Shown one piece after another: positions 51,536 to 60,690 of a DNA stretch of 64,000 nucleotides. The number at the start of each line of letters is the position of its first letter. The first letter of the stretch is position 1. The notes below the pieces were generated by a model. That model worked only from the letters and a program-made list of their open reading frames with translations, was not told where the DNA came from and did not search any database. This DNA is from Candidatus Aalborgicola bjergmarkensis (GTDB lineage Bacteria; Pseudomonadota; Gammaproteobacteria; Burkholderiales; Burkholderiaceae_C). The position numbers and the translations under genes were made by a program. The stretch is taken from NCBI GenBank assembly GCA_016708725.1, contig JADJFE010000010.1:1-64000 (forward strand), read 5' to 3'.

Positions 51536-53205
51536 CTAAAAACATGGCCTTTTATTCCCTTTAGAAGGGGACATCCGGCCAGACGTTCCCCGAACAGTTT
51601 TGGGAACGATTCGCGCCACGGGATCGCGCCGTGGAATTCCAGATAGACACACTCCCGGACTTGCGAGCGGGAGAGGTGGCGGGGCGGTTTTATGCGCTCC
51701 ACACCGAAAATGCGCTACATGCGCCGCTTTGAGACATGTCCGAACCTTTGACCAGAACGACCACACATGCTTCGCCCGATTCCTTGCAGGTAGGGTGAAG
51801 GTGACGTGGCCGCCGTTGCGTGTTGGCACAAGGCCCACCTGCACGGTCAAACGTTCGGACAATCCCAATCCTCTACGGGCGATGGCGTAAGCCGCGCCCT
51901 GATGTACTGAAATGCCTTTTGCCTGGGCGTAATTGACCGCCCCGATTACCGACGTATACGCCGGATTAACTTCGATAACTTCAACGCCAGCACGGAATGC
52001 CGCCGCCTTGATGCTTGATACGACCTTTGTTGCAGGCGAATGACGAAATCATGCGGGCTTGCTTTGGATGCGTAGTTTCCAGTTCGGCCTTCTTCTTCTG
52101 GAAGTTGAGCGCTTCCAGCACAATCGGCTTACCCGCAGTCTGTGCCTGCGCTGCAAGGGATACCGCCGCATCCCCAATGAGCGCCTTGGTTTGATCTTGT
52201 GTCTTTCCGTAGGTAACAAGATCCATGCGCCGTGTGCCAATCAGGTTGCCAAACCGATCTGTTTCAGCCACAGCCAGATGGTCGGCATTAAGATCGACAC
52301 CGATGGCCCCAAGTTCTCGCCGGGATACCTGCTTGACTGGCCTTGCTTCGACACTGACGAAGATACGCCAACCTTTGTCGTCGCGCACGAAGCGATAACT
52401 CAGCGCCGTCCCGATCCGTTTGACGGTTGGCTTGCCGTCCTTGGTTTGCGTGTGGATACGCTGACTTGTGCCAAGAGCTGCGATGATTTGCTCATGTCCA
52501 TAGACGAAGCGAATGCCGGTAATGTCCAGATACTTGCCGCTTTGCGCCATCGCGTTTGGCAGACGCAGTTGCAGACTCAAAGTGCCGTCTTGCGCTAGTG
52601 TTGCCTGACAACTTTGGCATCCTGCCGTTTCATCCTGACTGCCAAGGACAAAGAACTGACTTGACCGCTCCGCTGCCAGTCGGCCTTCCATTCGCCATGA
52701 TCGGCATAGCCATTGGCTCAAGGTCGAACTGCGCATGAAACAGTTTTTTGCTACCAAAGCAAAGGCGCACGGCTCCCGTTTCCTGATCGGCTTTCAGTGC
52801 CACAAGCCGGTCGTGCAAGTTCTTCAAGCGTCTTTTTTTCTGGTGCAGCTTATTGGAACCCGGTGCTTTATTTTCCAGTTTGGCAACGACCTTTTCCGCT
52901 TTGCGTATGCGCTTTTCGGCCTCGGCAATCAGTTCTGGGCGGCGTTCCTTGATCGAGTCGATCTTGCCTTCGAGTCCCACACGTATCGCGTTGAACTGGC
53001 GTGCAGTTATATCGAACTTTGGCAGGAACTCCCGCTTGAGGTCGTTGAGCGAGTCGCCAGCCTGGATCGCCGCGAACAGACTGCGCTCGGCCTGTCCATA
53101 CAAATCGGCGTAAGCGTCCAGAATCGCCGCCTGTTCTGGCGTCAGGTCAGGGCGCGTCTGGTAGGTGCGGACTTGGGGTTTTGCCAATATGGGGCGCTCA
53201 CTCAT
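51536..53205 (-). pseudogene. TnpB (RuvC-like guide-RNA nuclease family), multiply frameshifted
   Basis: From ATG 53205 (GAGG upstream) the frame begins MSERPILAKPQVRTYQTRPD and runs to near 52700, where two indels shift it into the frame carrying VDLNADHLAVAETDRF (first RuvC Asp) and IVLEALNFQKKKAE (Glu). A third shift near 52020 (one extra G) throws out the tail ISVHQGAAYAIARRGLGLSE, which continues in another frame to about 51540. The protein would have been about 550 residues. It is inactive. Confidence 0.75.
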
Positions 53206-53771
53206 GCGTCGCCTCTTGCATAGCATCTAGCGCTTTCTGCGCCCGGTTTTTAGCTGAGCGCTCGCCGTACAGTCTGGTACACATCGAAACAATGACCTCG
53301 TGCAAGTCGCGCACAATGTCATCGGTCATCTCGTCAGGTTCCATGACAATGAGCCTGCGCCCATGGGGCAACCAAGGCGGCTTCAACATATTCGAAACCG
53401 AAACGCATAAGTCGCTCGCGATGTTCCACCACAATCGCGCTAACCTGTGGATTTGACAGCAATTTCAGCATGTTACGTCGATGACCGTTCAGACCAGAAC
53501 CAACCTCGCGCACCGATTCAACCACAAGCAGTCGCTGCTCAGCCGCGTATTGCGACAACCGGGCAAGTTGCCGATCCAGATCGGCTTTCTGGTCGGCACT
53601 GGACACCCGTGCATAAAGCGCAACACCTTGCGGCTTGGCCTCAGCTGGATGAACAATGATCGTTCCAGTGGGAAGTTGTTCAGCACGCAGCGGCAACTGA
53701 CCAGCATGAAACATCTTCCATGCACCTTTGTAGGTGAGACCCTGCTGTTTTGCCCACTCGCTTAACTTCAT
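53198..53771 (-). pseudogene. TnpA serine recombinase (IS607 type), one frameshift
   Basis: ATG 53771 begins a MerR-like helix-turn-helix (MKLSEWAKQQGLTYKGAWKM), then the resolvase catalytic block VALYARVSSADQKADLDRQL with the nucleophilic serine. At about 53366 one extra base changes AALVA-x-GRRLIV to AALVAPWAQAHCHGT and a stop; the rest (GRRLIVMEPDEMTDDIVRDL) is in the next frame down to 53198. A programmed frameshift cannot be excluded, but the decay of TnpB makes a mutation likelier. Confidence 0.75.
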
Positions 53772-53774
53772 TTA

Positions 53775-54014
53775 AATATTATGCCATTTAATAGCATCAA
53801 ATGCAATATATTATTCAGCTGCTGGGTATGACAGGAATAGAAAAAGCACGTAACCACATGAAATTCAAATATATTTTTCAGACAGTTAAATAAAGTACCG
53901 TCATAAATACCGACAAAAAGAAAAGTGTCCCCCCATTCGGCCATGTTGCGGTGCCTTTTTTTCCCTATGCCGTATCATGCAGATTCATGCGGTATCGCAG
54001 TAACGGATTCCACC
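53775..54014. other. Spacer between IS607-type element and DUF1640 gene
   Basis: About 240 bases, AT-rich over the first half (AAATGCAATATATTATTCAG region). No gene, no clear promoter motif seen. It probably holds the left end of the IS607-type element. A ten-base match to the tRNA-Arg 3' region (TGACAGGAAT) occurs near 53828 but is too short to call an att site. Confidence 0.4.
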
Positions 54015-54341
54015 ATGGGCACCATCACCTTCGACACGCTGAAATTCGCCAACACCCTCAAGGCTGCTGGTGTACCAGACAAGCAGGCAGAGGCACAAGC
54101 CACGGCGCAAAGGGACTCTTTTGCTGAGGCGTTTGATTCCAGCGTAGCGACAAAGACGGACATAGCGCGGCTGGATGCCAACGTGAAGGCGGACATTGCA
54201 CGCCTGGAGGCTGCATCCAAGGCTGACGCTGCGCTACTGCGCTCGGAGATGCAGGCAATGGAGATGCGCTTGACGATCAAACTTGGCGCATTCCTGGCTG
54301 TTGCCGTTGGCGTGATGCTCACCGTGCTGAAAATGCATTGA
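54015..54341 (+). CDS. DUF1640 (CCDC90-like) coiled-coil protein with C-terminal membrane anchor
   Basis: ATG 54015 gives 108 residues: an N-terminal MGTITFDTLKFANTLKAAGV motif typical of the family, a central coiled coil with repeated TDIARLDANVKADIARLEAA, and one C-terminal membrane segment (FLAVAVGVMLTVLKM). The eukaryotic relatives are mitochondrial calcium-uniporter regulators; bacterial members are uncharacterised. It is convergent with the phage-type genes to the right. Confidence 0.8.
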   Translation: MGTITFDTLKFANTLKAAGVPDKQAEAQATAQRDSFAEAFDSSVATKTDIARLDANVKADIARLEAASKADAALLRSEMQAMEMRLTIKLGAFLAVAVGVMLTVLKMH

Positions 54342-54378
54342 ACCTGGGGCGCAGTCCACCAGTACATGCAAGGGGTGC

Positions 54379-54837
54379 TCAAACGCCCTCTATTACGATC
54401 CGTATGGCATGCTGGATCGGCCCGCCACCCGGTCCGGTAACGGTGGCGTCCAGCTTGTCGCCGTACTTCTTGGGTGCCAGCTTGCTGGCGTACCACTTGC
54501 GGGCATCAACCCGAAGCCGGTTGCGCTGCACTGCCGTTGAAGAAACGTCCAGCTTAATGTCCTCGCCCTGGTAGCGTGCCTCAATCACCAGCTCGTCGGC
54601 AATGGACACGATTTCCTCGGCCAATACATCGGCCTGCCACTCGCGCGCGCATGCGTATTGCTTGGTAAAAGACTGGTGCCGTTTCAGCCAGTCATACACC
54701 ACGGATTCATCAATGCCTAGTTCCGCAGTGGCTTTGCGCAGCGAGCGCCCCTGCATGATCCTGGTGCAAATATCGTCGGCCAGTGCCTCGCTGTAGAGCG
54801 TGGGCCTGCCCCTCTTGGTGCTTTTGCTGTAGCTCAT
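54379..54837 (-). CDS. Terminase small subunit-like protein (phage-derived), HTH type
   Basis: The 152-residue product begins with a recognition helix region RGRPTLYSEALADDICTRIM, then RKATAELGIDESVVYDWLKR (helix-turn-helix), and a C-terminal part KWYASKLAPKKYGDKLDATV common to phage small terminase subunits. It overlaps the next TerS-like gene by ATGA, so the two are coupled. It would recognise pac/cos DNA. No large subunit gene is present. Confidence 0.7.
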   Translation of the reverse strand: MSYSKSTKRGRPTLYSEALADDICTRIMQGRSLRKATAELGIDESVVYDWLKRHQSFTKQYACAREWQADVLAEEIVSIADELVIEARYQGEDIKLDVSSTAVQRNRLRVDARKWYASKLAPKKYGDKLDATVTGPGGGPIQHAIRIVIEGV

Positions 54838-55370
54838 GTCGTCCCTTTTGCCACGGGGAATGCAGACCTGCCAAGGCTAGCAATGAGTTCTTCCAGTGGC
54901 GTTACCTTCTGTTTGTTGTCGCGCTCGTACAGGCCGAGGTACTTTGCAGCCTTCTCCAGGGCGGCGTTCTTGTCCCAGAACCTGTACTTGATGCCGCCCT
55001 CTCCATCCTCATAGCTGGAAACCGTGGCGGCTGTGTCTGCGTCCAGTTCGTGCAGGCGCTTGACTCGGCCATCCGGGTGCATGATGCCGCGCGGATCGCC
55101 GTGGACGATCCTGCGAATCTCCGCCAGCACTTCTGCCGCTTTCAAGATGCTGACTTGTTCCAGGGCTTTGCGATGTTCGGCCAATCTTTGTGCAATCTTT
55201 GGTGTGCTGCATAGTTGGCTGGCCATTGAATCAACTGCATTGCGCTCCCACTTTTTGGAGCCTGGGTATGCCTGCAGATACGCTGCATACTGCGACAACC
55301 CGCCCACGATGCCAAGGCAAAACGCCTCTTGCTGAGATGTAAGTCTCCGTTGCTTCTGCTGATGTTCCAT
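54834..55370 (-). CDS. Terminase small subunit (Terminase_2 family)
   Basis: Of two adjacent ATGs, 55370 has the better spacing to AAGGAGG. The 178-residue product shows LTSQQEAFCLGIVGGLSQYA, a family-typical AYLQAYPGSKKWERNAVDSM block, and KAAEVLAEIRRIVHGDPRGI. It is a DNA-recognition packaging subunit. Having two small-subunit genes and no large subunit is the pattern of a packaging-parasite remnant rather than a complete prophage. Confidence 0.75.
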   Translation of the reverse strand: MEHQQKQRRLTSQQEAFCLGIVGGLSQYAAYLQAYPGSKKWERNAVDSMASQLCSTPKIAQRLAEHRKALEQVSILKAAEVLAEIRRIVHGDPRGIMHPDGRVKRLHELDADTAATVSSYEDGEGGIKYRFWDKNAALEKAAKYLGLYERDNKQKVTPLEELIASLGRSAFPVAKGTT

Positions 55371-55373
55371 CAT

Positions 55374-55602
55374 TTCCTCCTTGTTGCTGGTGTTTCCATG
55401 CTGCATCCCCTTCGGAATCCGCACTCCATACGGCTGGCCTGCACCCCGTGCGCTGCACCAGCCAGCCAGCGGGGTCAACGGCAATGAAGTCCTCGACGGA
55501 AGTGCCGCCGTTGAGTTCGGCCACGTCCCAGTCACGATAGGAGAGCAACTTGCGGGCTTGTAACTGACCACGTCGGCCTTTTGATCGTTCGAACGCTGCC
55601 AT
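55374..55602 (-). pseudogene. Truncated PD-(D/E)XK-type resolvase/nuclease gene
   Basis: ATG 55602 directly follows the SSB stop. The N-terminus AAFERSKGRRGQLQARKLLS followed by DWDVAELNGGTSVEDFIAVD matches the start of phage VRR-NUC/resolvase-like nucleases, including the first catalytic D. The expected E-x-K strand never appears; instead the frame runs into the start of the TerS gene with unrelated sequence. An old deletion or shift removed the catalytic core. Confidence 0.5.
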
Positions 55603-56034
55603 TTATAAGCCACCCAGTCCATCGTCGGCAAACGGGTCATCCCTTGTCGGCTGCTGCTGCGCACGGCCCCAGCGTCCGGTGCGTGGCTGCTGCAGTTCAT
55701 CATCCGCACCCTGCGTCTTGGCGCGCTTCTTCTGGATGGCGTACACGCTCAGAACCTGCGACACAACCACATCAACTGCAGGACGTGGTATGCCGTCTTG
55801 GTGTCCGGTCCACACCTTGACGGTAACGGCACCAGCAACGGATGCTGCATCGCCATCGGACAAAGCCAGTAAACCTGCCTGCGCTTTGCCGTCGAACGCG
55901 ATCAGGGATGCAAACATGCCCTCGCCATCTGCAACTGGTACGCGCAGCTTGGCCACAACAAAGGTGTTGTTGTTCTTTCCGGTGCGCTGGGCGGGTTGCC
56001 CGTAAATCTTGCCGCCAAGTAATCCATCAAACAT
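55603..56034 (-). CDS. Phage-type single-stranded DNA-binding protein
   Basis: ATG 56034 gives 143 residues with an OB-fold pattern (KIYGQPAQRTGKNNNTFVVA, then LIAFDGKAQAGLLAL) and a disordered C-terminus ending DDPFADDGLGGL, the acidic tail expected of an SSB. Its aromatic stacking residues are fewer than in host SSB. It lies between integrase and nuclease fragment, all on one strand. A GGGGG tract upstream serves as ribosome site. Confidence 0.7.
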   Translation of the reverse strand: MFDGLLGGKIYGQPAQRTGKNNNTFVVAKLRVPVADGEGMFASLIAFDGKAQAGLLALSDGDAASVAGAVTVKVWTGHQDGIPRPAVDVVVSQVLSVYAIQKKRAKTQGADDELQQPRTGRWGRAQQQPTRDDPFADDGLGGL

Positions 56035-56179
56035 TTTTTGTACCCCCAAGAACGTTATGTGCAAAGCGCCGTAGTGCGGCAAGGTCTGGCAGGTGAGGGC
56101 GAAGAAAGGTGGTCTTGATATATGGCGGCCTGCTTTCACCATCGGGGTCCGACCATCCTGGGCGTGGCGCAACTGGTTT

Positions 56180-57424
56180 TTATGCGGCCTTGACGGGCAG
56201 CTGGATCACCTCAGCGCCCGCCCTCAGCTTGTCCAAATAATCGGCCCATATCCGCATCATGGCTTTACGTTGCTCCATGTACTCCGTGCGGTCGTAGGCG
56301 CTACCCAGCGGCCCTGATTTGCCGTGTGCCAGTTGCGCTTCAATGCAACCTTCATCAATCCCCTTGATGCGCTCCATTGCCAATGTGCGGGCCATTGCAC
56401 GAAACCCGTGGGCGGTCATTTCCTCCTTGGTGTCGAACCCAAGCGCCGTTAATGCCTTGTTGATGGTGCGGCTGGACATTGGTTCAGTGCTGCGAATGGA
56501 AAACACATACTTTCCCGCGCCGGTAATCGGTTGAATGCCCTTCAAGATGGCAATGGCCTGGGGTGCCAGTGGCACCAGGTGCGGTCTGCCATTGCGCTTT
56601 TGTGCCACGGTGCGCTTCATGGATGCCGATGGTATTGTGAGCATGGCATCTTCAAAATTGATCCATGACCACTCCATCATGCGGATGTTGCCCGGACGTT
56701 GGAACACCAGGGCAGACAGGATCAGCGCAGCTTTGGTGATTGGTGTGCCTGTGTAGGTATCAAATGCCCGCAGCATCTCGCCTACACGTATGGGGTCAAG
56801 TATTGCCGGTCTATTCTTGACATTCAACGGCAACAATGCGCCAGTGAGGTCTGGGCATGGGTTGCGGTCACAGCGCCCTGTTTGGATGCCATAGCGGAAC
56901 ACCTGCCCGGCCTGGCGCTTTACGGTGTGCGCGGTATCGACTACGCCACGCGATTGGATGCGCTTCAAAACATCAAGCATCATTTGCGCGGTGATACTGG
57001 TCAATGGCTTGCCACCAATTGCCGGGAACAGATTCACCTCCATCAATCGAATCCACTTGTCCGAGTAGACAGGCGACCATGCAGACTTCTTTGACGTGTG
57101 GAACTCGCGGGCCACAAGCTCAAAGGTGTTGCTTGCGGCAATGGCAGTTGCGTTGCGTGCCTCGCGCTTTGCCTCGCTTGGGTCTGCGTCCGCTGCCAGT
57201 TGCTCTCGCGCCTTGTCACGGGTTTTCCTTGCCTGCTCCAGCGACACATCGGGATAGACCCCAATGGCAAGGGTTTTGCGTTTGCCAGCAAAGCGGTAAT
57301 CCATGCGCCAGTACTTGCCGGTACTCTTCACCAGCAGATACATGCCGCCCCCGTCCGCGTACTTCTCGCCCGCAGCGCTGCCCTTGTGTGGAACCTGTTT
57401 AACGAACGTAGCGTTGAGTGCCAT
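56180..57424 (-). CDS. Tyrosine integrase (P4-type, DUF4102 arm-binding)
   Basis: The 414-residue protein has an N-terminal arm-binding domain (KYADGGMYLLVKSTGKYWRM), then catalytic core residues: R in RPGNIRMMEW, HxxR in TAHGFRAMARTL, and Y in SAYDRTEYMEQR. A strong site (GGGGGAG) precedes ATG 57424. P4-type integrases act at tRNA genes, and a tRNA-Arg lies 190 bases away. It is the recombinase of the remnant element. Confidence 0.9.
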   Translation of the reverse strand: MALNATFVKQVPHKGSAAGEKYADGGGMYLLVKSTGKYWRMDYRFAGKRKTLAIGVYPDVSLEQARKTRDKAREQLAADADPSEAKREARNATAIAASNTFELVAREFHTSKKSAWSPVYSDKWIRLMEVNLFPAIGGKPLTSITAQMMLDVLKRIQSRGVVDTAHTVKRQAGQVFRYGIQTGRCDRNPCPDLTGALLPLNVKNRPAILDPIRVGEMLRAFDTYTGTPITKAALILSALVFQRPGNIRMMEWSWINFEDAMLTIPSASMKRTVAQKRNGRPHLVPLAPQAIAILKGIQPITGAGKYVFSIRSTEPMSSRTINKALTALGFDTKEEMTAHGFRAMARTLAMERIKGIDEGCIEAQLAHGKSGPLGSAYDRTEYMEQRKAMMRIWADYLDKLRAGAEVIQLPVKAA

Positions 57425-57540
57425 AACTCCCCCTGTGGTGGTGTCGGTATCCGATTTGTCGGTATCTGGTTTGACGGTACGCCAAAAGTACCGCCAAAAT
57501 GTCGGTATGGCATGATACCCCTTGAGACTACGCTAGACAA

Positions 57541-57574
57541 CAAAAAAGCCGCGCTCCCTAGGGAAATGCGGCTT
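57541..57574 (-). terminator. Rho-independent terminator after tRNA-Arg
   Basis: On the minus strand AAGCCGC and GCGGCTT form a 7-bp stem around ATTTCCCTAGGGAGC, followed by TTTTTTG. It lies between the tRNA 3' end and the integrase start. Confidence 0.8.
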
Positions 57575-57612
57575 ATTGAGGTGTTGTGATACGGTGTGAG
57601 ATGCTAGTTATG

Positions 57613-57684
57613 TCCCGCTGACAGGAATCGAACCTGTATTTAGCACTTAGGAGGCACTCGTTCTATCCATTGAACTACAGCGAG
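57613..57684 (-). tRNA. tRNA-Arg (anticodon CCU)
   Basis: Cloverleaf on the minus strand: acceptor CTCGCTG/CAGCGGG, D arm GTTC/GAAC, anticodon stem AGTGC/GTGCT with loop CUCCUAA (anticodon CCU, read AGG), and T arm ACAGG-TTCGATT-CCTGT. CCA is not encoded. This gene is a typical integration target for P4-like integrases. Confidence 0.92.
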
Positions 57685-57766
57685 AGGGCTGTATTCTAAC
57701 GGTTGGCACTGCGATTTTTCGCAGCCAGCCTGGACAGTAGAATCCATCGAAAAGTTCGAAAAGTTT

Positions 57767-58450
57767 ATGAGGTGGCCCGTTGTGTTTTTTCAGAATATTT
57801 CCGCAGTCCTGTTCGATCTGGACGGAACCTTGGTTGACACTGCCCCCGACCTGGGCGCTGCAGCCGACAAGATGCGTGTGGATCGTGGCCTGCAGTCGCT
57901 CGATCCGGACCTGTACCGTCCGATGGCTGGTGCGGGCGCGCGTGGCATGCTGGGCGTAGCATTCGGCGTCAGCATGGACGATGCTTCCTATGCTGCCTTG
58001 TGCGAGGAGTTCCTGTCAAATTATGCGCATGGCCTGATGCAACGGACGGTAGCCTTTGACGGCGTTCCTGAACTGATAGAGCGCATGGAGAACAAGGGCA
58101 TACCCTGGGGCGTGGTGACGAACAAGATAGCCAGATTTACGGTGCCACTGACCGCTGCCATGCCCTTGTTTCATGGCGCGGGCGTTATCGTGAGTGGTGA
58201 CTCGACCCCTTATGCAAAGCCCCATCCCGAACCCTTGCTGGAAGCCGCCCGACGCCTGAAGGTGGAGCCGGCACAATGCATGTACGTCGGGGACGATGAG
58301 CGCGATATGCTTGCGGGCCTGGCAGCCGGTATGAAAACCGTTGCAGCGGGTTATGGATACCTGGGAAGCAAGACAGACATCCAGCAATGGGGCGCACATG
58401 CGCAGATCAGTTTTCCGCTGGAGCTGTGGGATTTATTAGGTAAAGTCTGA
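57767..58450 (+). CDS. gph: HAD-superfamily phosphatase, phosphoglycolate-phosphatase-like
   Basis: The 227-residue product has the HAD motifs DLDGTLVDTAPDL (nucleophile D), the threonine in VVTNK, and VGDDERDMLAG (acidic motif IV). The cap is of subclass IA size. Candidate activities are phosphoglycolate or N-acetylmuramate-6-phosphate phosphatase; the sequence does not decide. A GTG at 57780 is an alternative start. Confidence 0.8.
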   Translation: MRWPVVFFQNISAVLFDLDGTLVDTAPDLGAAADKMRVDRGLQSLDPDLYRPMAGAGARGMLGVAFGVSMDDASYAALCEEFLSNYAHGLMQRTVAFDGVPELIERMENKGIPWGVVTNKIARFTVPLTAAMPLFHGAGVIVSGDSTPYAKPHPEPLLEAARRLKVEPAQCMYVGDDERDMLAGLAAGMKTVAAGYGYLGSKTDIQQWGAHAQISFPLELWDLLGKV

Positions 58451-58492
58451 TTGGTTTGGTTGATACGATTAATTAACAAAGGAAGACAAAGC

Positions 58493-59713
58493 ATGACAAA
58501 ATTTCAAGACCTGCGTGCCCTGGAGCACAAACAGGATTACCTGGGGTTGATCCAGGAGTTGAAGAAACTCGTAAAACAGGATAAACGCGTGTTTACCGAC
58601 CACTACATCAAGGAGTGGTGTGGACGGCGTTGGCGCAACCTGTTCATCACCGCAGCCGCCAAAGACCCGCAGGCGGTCAAGGTGGCCAGCAAAAAACTGG
58701 TTGGAATCAAGCTCAGGGATACCCGCCCAGCCAGACAAAAGATAGCGGACCGCTTTATGCGCCTGCAAGACCCAATGGAGTGGCGCACCGAAATGCCTGG
58801 CGCACAGATGGCGCCCATCAAGAAAACCAGCCTGATTTTTGCACCTGGTCTGCTCACCGGCATGCTGCCGGTTCAGGCCTTCCGCGAGGCATTTCCGGCA
58901 CTGGAGCAAGAACTTGGCATCCGGGTGCTGCGTGCCGATTCGCACCCGATGCGGGGGTGCGAAGCCAATATTGCGGATTTGCTGCGCGCCGTTGAACAAG
59001 GTATAGGCCATGATGCCCTGGGCCAGCTGATTGCACCGGAAAATGCCAAGCCTCCAGGTGACTTTTTCCTTATTTCTTACAGCAAGGGCGCGCCAGACGT
59101 ATTAACGTTGCTGATTGCACGTCCAGATTTGAAAGCGCGCACGCGCTGCTTTATCAACTGGGCTGGCGCACCCGGTGGCTCGCACCTGGCAAACAACATC
59201 TACGATGCGCTCAAGGGCTTGCCCACGGAAGCAGTGGAAGAACGCCTGACCGACCTCCTGCGGCTGGTGTCGCCCGCTATCAAGCTCGGGCCGGTCATGT
59301 CGCGCATGCACGAGTTTGACATCAAGGAGTCCATCAAGGACTTGACCATGCCCACGCGCTCCGAGTTCAACAAACTGCACAATGCAGCACTGGATGCCAT
59401 GGACATCCCGATTTTCAACATCACCGGCTCAACATCGGCGCTGGAAGTCCCCTATTTTCAGGTGCAAGGTGTGCTGGAACTCAACCGGTACGACGCCAAC
59501 AACGACATGCAGGTCACGCAACATTGCGCCAAGATTCACATGCCGATGGCGACCGACCTGGCCATGCTGCATGGCCACCATTGGGATTTGTCGTACAGCC
59601 CATTCCCCAAGACCATGCGCTTTGGCTCGCCCAACCTCGATCACCCCTTCCCGAAGGGAGCCGCAGCCATAGCCATGACGCAATTTGTGGCTGAACTGGG
59701 TTTGGTCGACTAA
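58493..59713 (+). CDS. Alpha/beta-hydrolase-fold protein of unknown function
   Basis: ATG 58493 follows AGGAAG. The 406-residue product has an alpha/beta-hydrolase nucleophile elbow FFLISYSKGAPDVLTLLI (SxSxG-like, serine in SYSKG), a SSLIFAPGLLTGMLPVQAF oxyanion-type strand-loop and a C-terminal HGHHWDLSYSPFP with histidines. The N-terminal 90 residues are basic and helical. It is not close to a known lipase or depolymerase in my reading. It follows the phosphatase gene (43-base gap) and may be co-transcribed. Confidence 0.6.
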   Translation: MTKFQDLRALEHKQDYLGLIQELKKLVKQDKRVFTDHYIKEWCGRRWRNLFITAAAKDPQAVKVASKKLVGIKLRDTRPARQKIADRFMRLQDPMEWRTEMPGAQMAPIKKTSLIFAPGLLTGMLPVQAFREAFPALEQELGIRVLRADSHPMRGCEANIADLLRAVEQGIGHDALGQLIAPENAKPPGDFFLISYSKGAPDVLTLLIARPDLKARTRCFINWAGAPGGSHLANNIYDALKGLPTEAVEERLTDLLRLVSPAIKLGPVMSRMHEFDIKESIKDLTMPTRSEFNKLHNAALDAMDIPIFNITGSTSALEVPYFQVQGVLELNRYDANNDMQVTQHCAKIHMPMATDLAMLHGHHWDLSYSPFPKTMRFGSPNLDHPFPKGAAAIAMTQFVAELGLVD

Positions 59714-59787
59714 GTTTCATTCCGCTGGACGCCGCCGCCTTGCTTCCAGATGTGACTCCGGCGGAAATTCCAGGTGCTGCCTGCGAT

Positions 59788-60684
59788 TTATGCACCAACG
59801 CCGCGACGTGCTGAACGATAATGACGGGTACAGGGAAGTTCGCTGGTAGAGGCATTAGCGTACTTCTTTCTGTAAATGCTCCTATGTGGAGCAAATTTTT
59901 CGTACAAAGAAAAGAGTTCTCTCGTACTTAAACTTTCTTGGCTCCCTAAACACAAAAAACCTCCCGAAACCAGCGCCCGGTTGAATAAGGCAATGCATCT
60001 ATCCTTCATCTCCGGTTTGAAATAGATCAAAACATTTCGGCATAAAATTAGATTCATTTCTCCTGGTTCGGCATCAATCAATAAATTGTGCTGAGAGAAA
60101 ATCAGGTCTTTTTTTAGCTCAGGCATAAAAATCGTATGCCCATAGGCCTCAGTGTAATAATCAGAGAAGCAAGCGGTGCCGCCAGCGGCCTGATAGCTTT
60201 GGGAGTAGCTCTGCATTTGCCATATTGGAAATATGCCGTCCTTGGCTTGCTGCAAAACCCGCTCGTTGATATCGGTCGCATAAATGCGATAACGCCCCTG
60301 CATACCCGCTTCATGCAGCAAGATCGCCATGGAATATGCTTCTTCACCGGTTGAACAGCCTGCCAGCCATATTTTGATAAAGGGATAGGTCTGTAAATAA
60401 GGGATGATTTTCTGACGTAGAACCATGAAAAAATCCGGGTCCCGGAACATTTCAGTGACGTTGACCGTAATTCCATGTAATAAGGATTCAAAAGTTACTG
60501 GATCGCGTAAGACACGTGATTGCGCCTCAGAAAAAGAGCTGAACCCGGAGTTACTTAACCAGAGTTTACAGCGACGTAAGAAAGAAGCTTCAGAATAATC
60601 GCTAAAGTCGTAACCATACACACTGCGTATGCCTTCGCATAATAAACGAACCTCTAGTTTAAGAATTTCTTCTGAATTCATCAT
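59788..60684 (-). CDS. cheR: CheR-type protein-glutamate methyltransferase
   Basis: The 298-residue enzyme has the CheR N-terminal helices (ASFLRRCKLWLSNSGFSSFS), the SAM-binding GCSTGEEAYSMAI, IYATDINERVLQQAKDGIF and CRNVLIYF motifs. It transfers methyl groups from SAM to glutamates of chemoreceptors. It starts 6 bases after the hybrid kinase stop, so both come from one transcript; no CheB accompanies them. Composition is AT-richer than the rest of the window, consistent with acquisition as a pair. Confidence 0.88.
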   Translation of the reverse strand: MMNSEEILKLEVRLLCEGIRSVYGYDFSDYSEASFLRRCKLWLSNSGFSSFSEAQSRVLRDPVTFESLLHGITVNVTEMFRDPDFFMVLRQKIIPYLQTYPFIKIWLAGCSTGEEAYSMAILLHEAGMQGRYRIYATDINERVLQQAKDGIFPIWQMQSYSQSYQAAGGTACFSDYYTEAYGHTIFMPELKKDLIFSQHNLLIDAEPGEMNLILCRNVLIYFKPEMKDRCIALFNRALVSGGFLCLGSQESLSTRELFSLYEKFAPHRSIYRKKYANASTSELPCTRHYRSARRGVGA

Positions 60685-60690
60685 CGTACC

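Larger units (their letters stand above)
51500..53800 (-). mobile_element. Inactive IS607-type element (serine recombinase TnpA plus TnpB)
   Basis: The order TnpA then TnpB on the minus strand, with TnpA of the MerR-HTH/serine-recombinase type, defines an IS607-like element. Both genes are frameshifted. The 51497-51600 region should contain the right end and any guide RNA; I see no clear terminus. IS607 elements make no target duplication, so boundaries are approximate. Confidence 0.75.
54379..57612 (-). mobile_element. Integrase-SSB-nuclease-TerS element (phage satellite or prophage remnant)
   Basis: Four or five phage-type genes run leftward from a tRNA gene: integrase, SSB, nuclease fragment, TerS, TerS-like. 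No capsid, tail, lysis, primase or large terminase gene is present, so it is not a full prophage. The content resembles a reduced phage-inducible island. I found no certain attachment repeats; the left end is undefined. Confidence 0.55.

Noticed and set aside
51475..51868. Independent small genes after the TnpB region
   Set aside because: Their sequences (TVQVGLVPTRNGGHVTFTLP) read as the displaced TnpB C-terminus, not new genes.
53820..53840. Attachment site copy for the tRNA-Arg element
   Set aside because: Only TGACAGGAAT (10 bases) matches the tRNA 3' half, too short to be distinguished from chance.
55231..55373. Continuation of the nuclease-like frame through the TerS start
   Set aside because: Beyond about 55450 the residues lose nuclease character and the TerS gene in the other frame has a strong ribosome site and family motifs.
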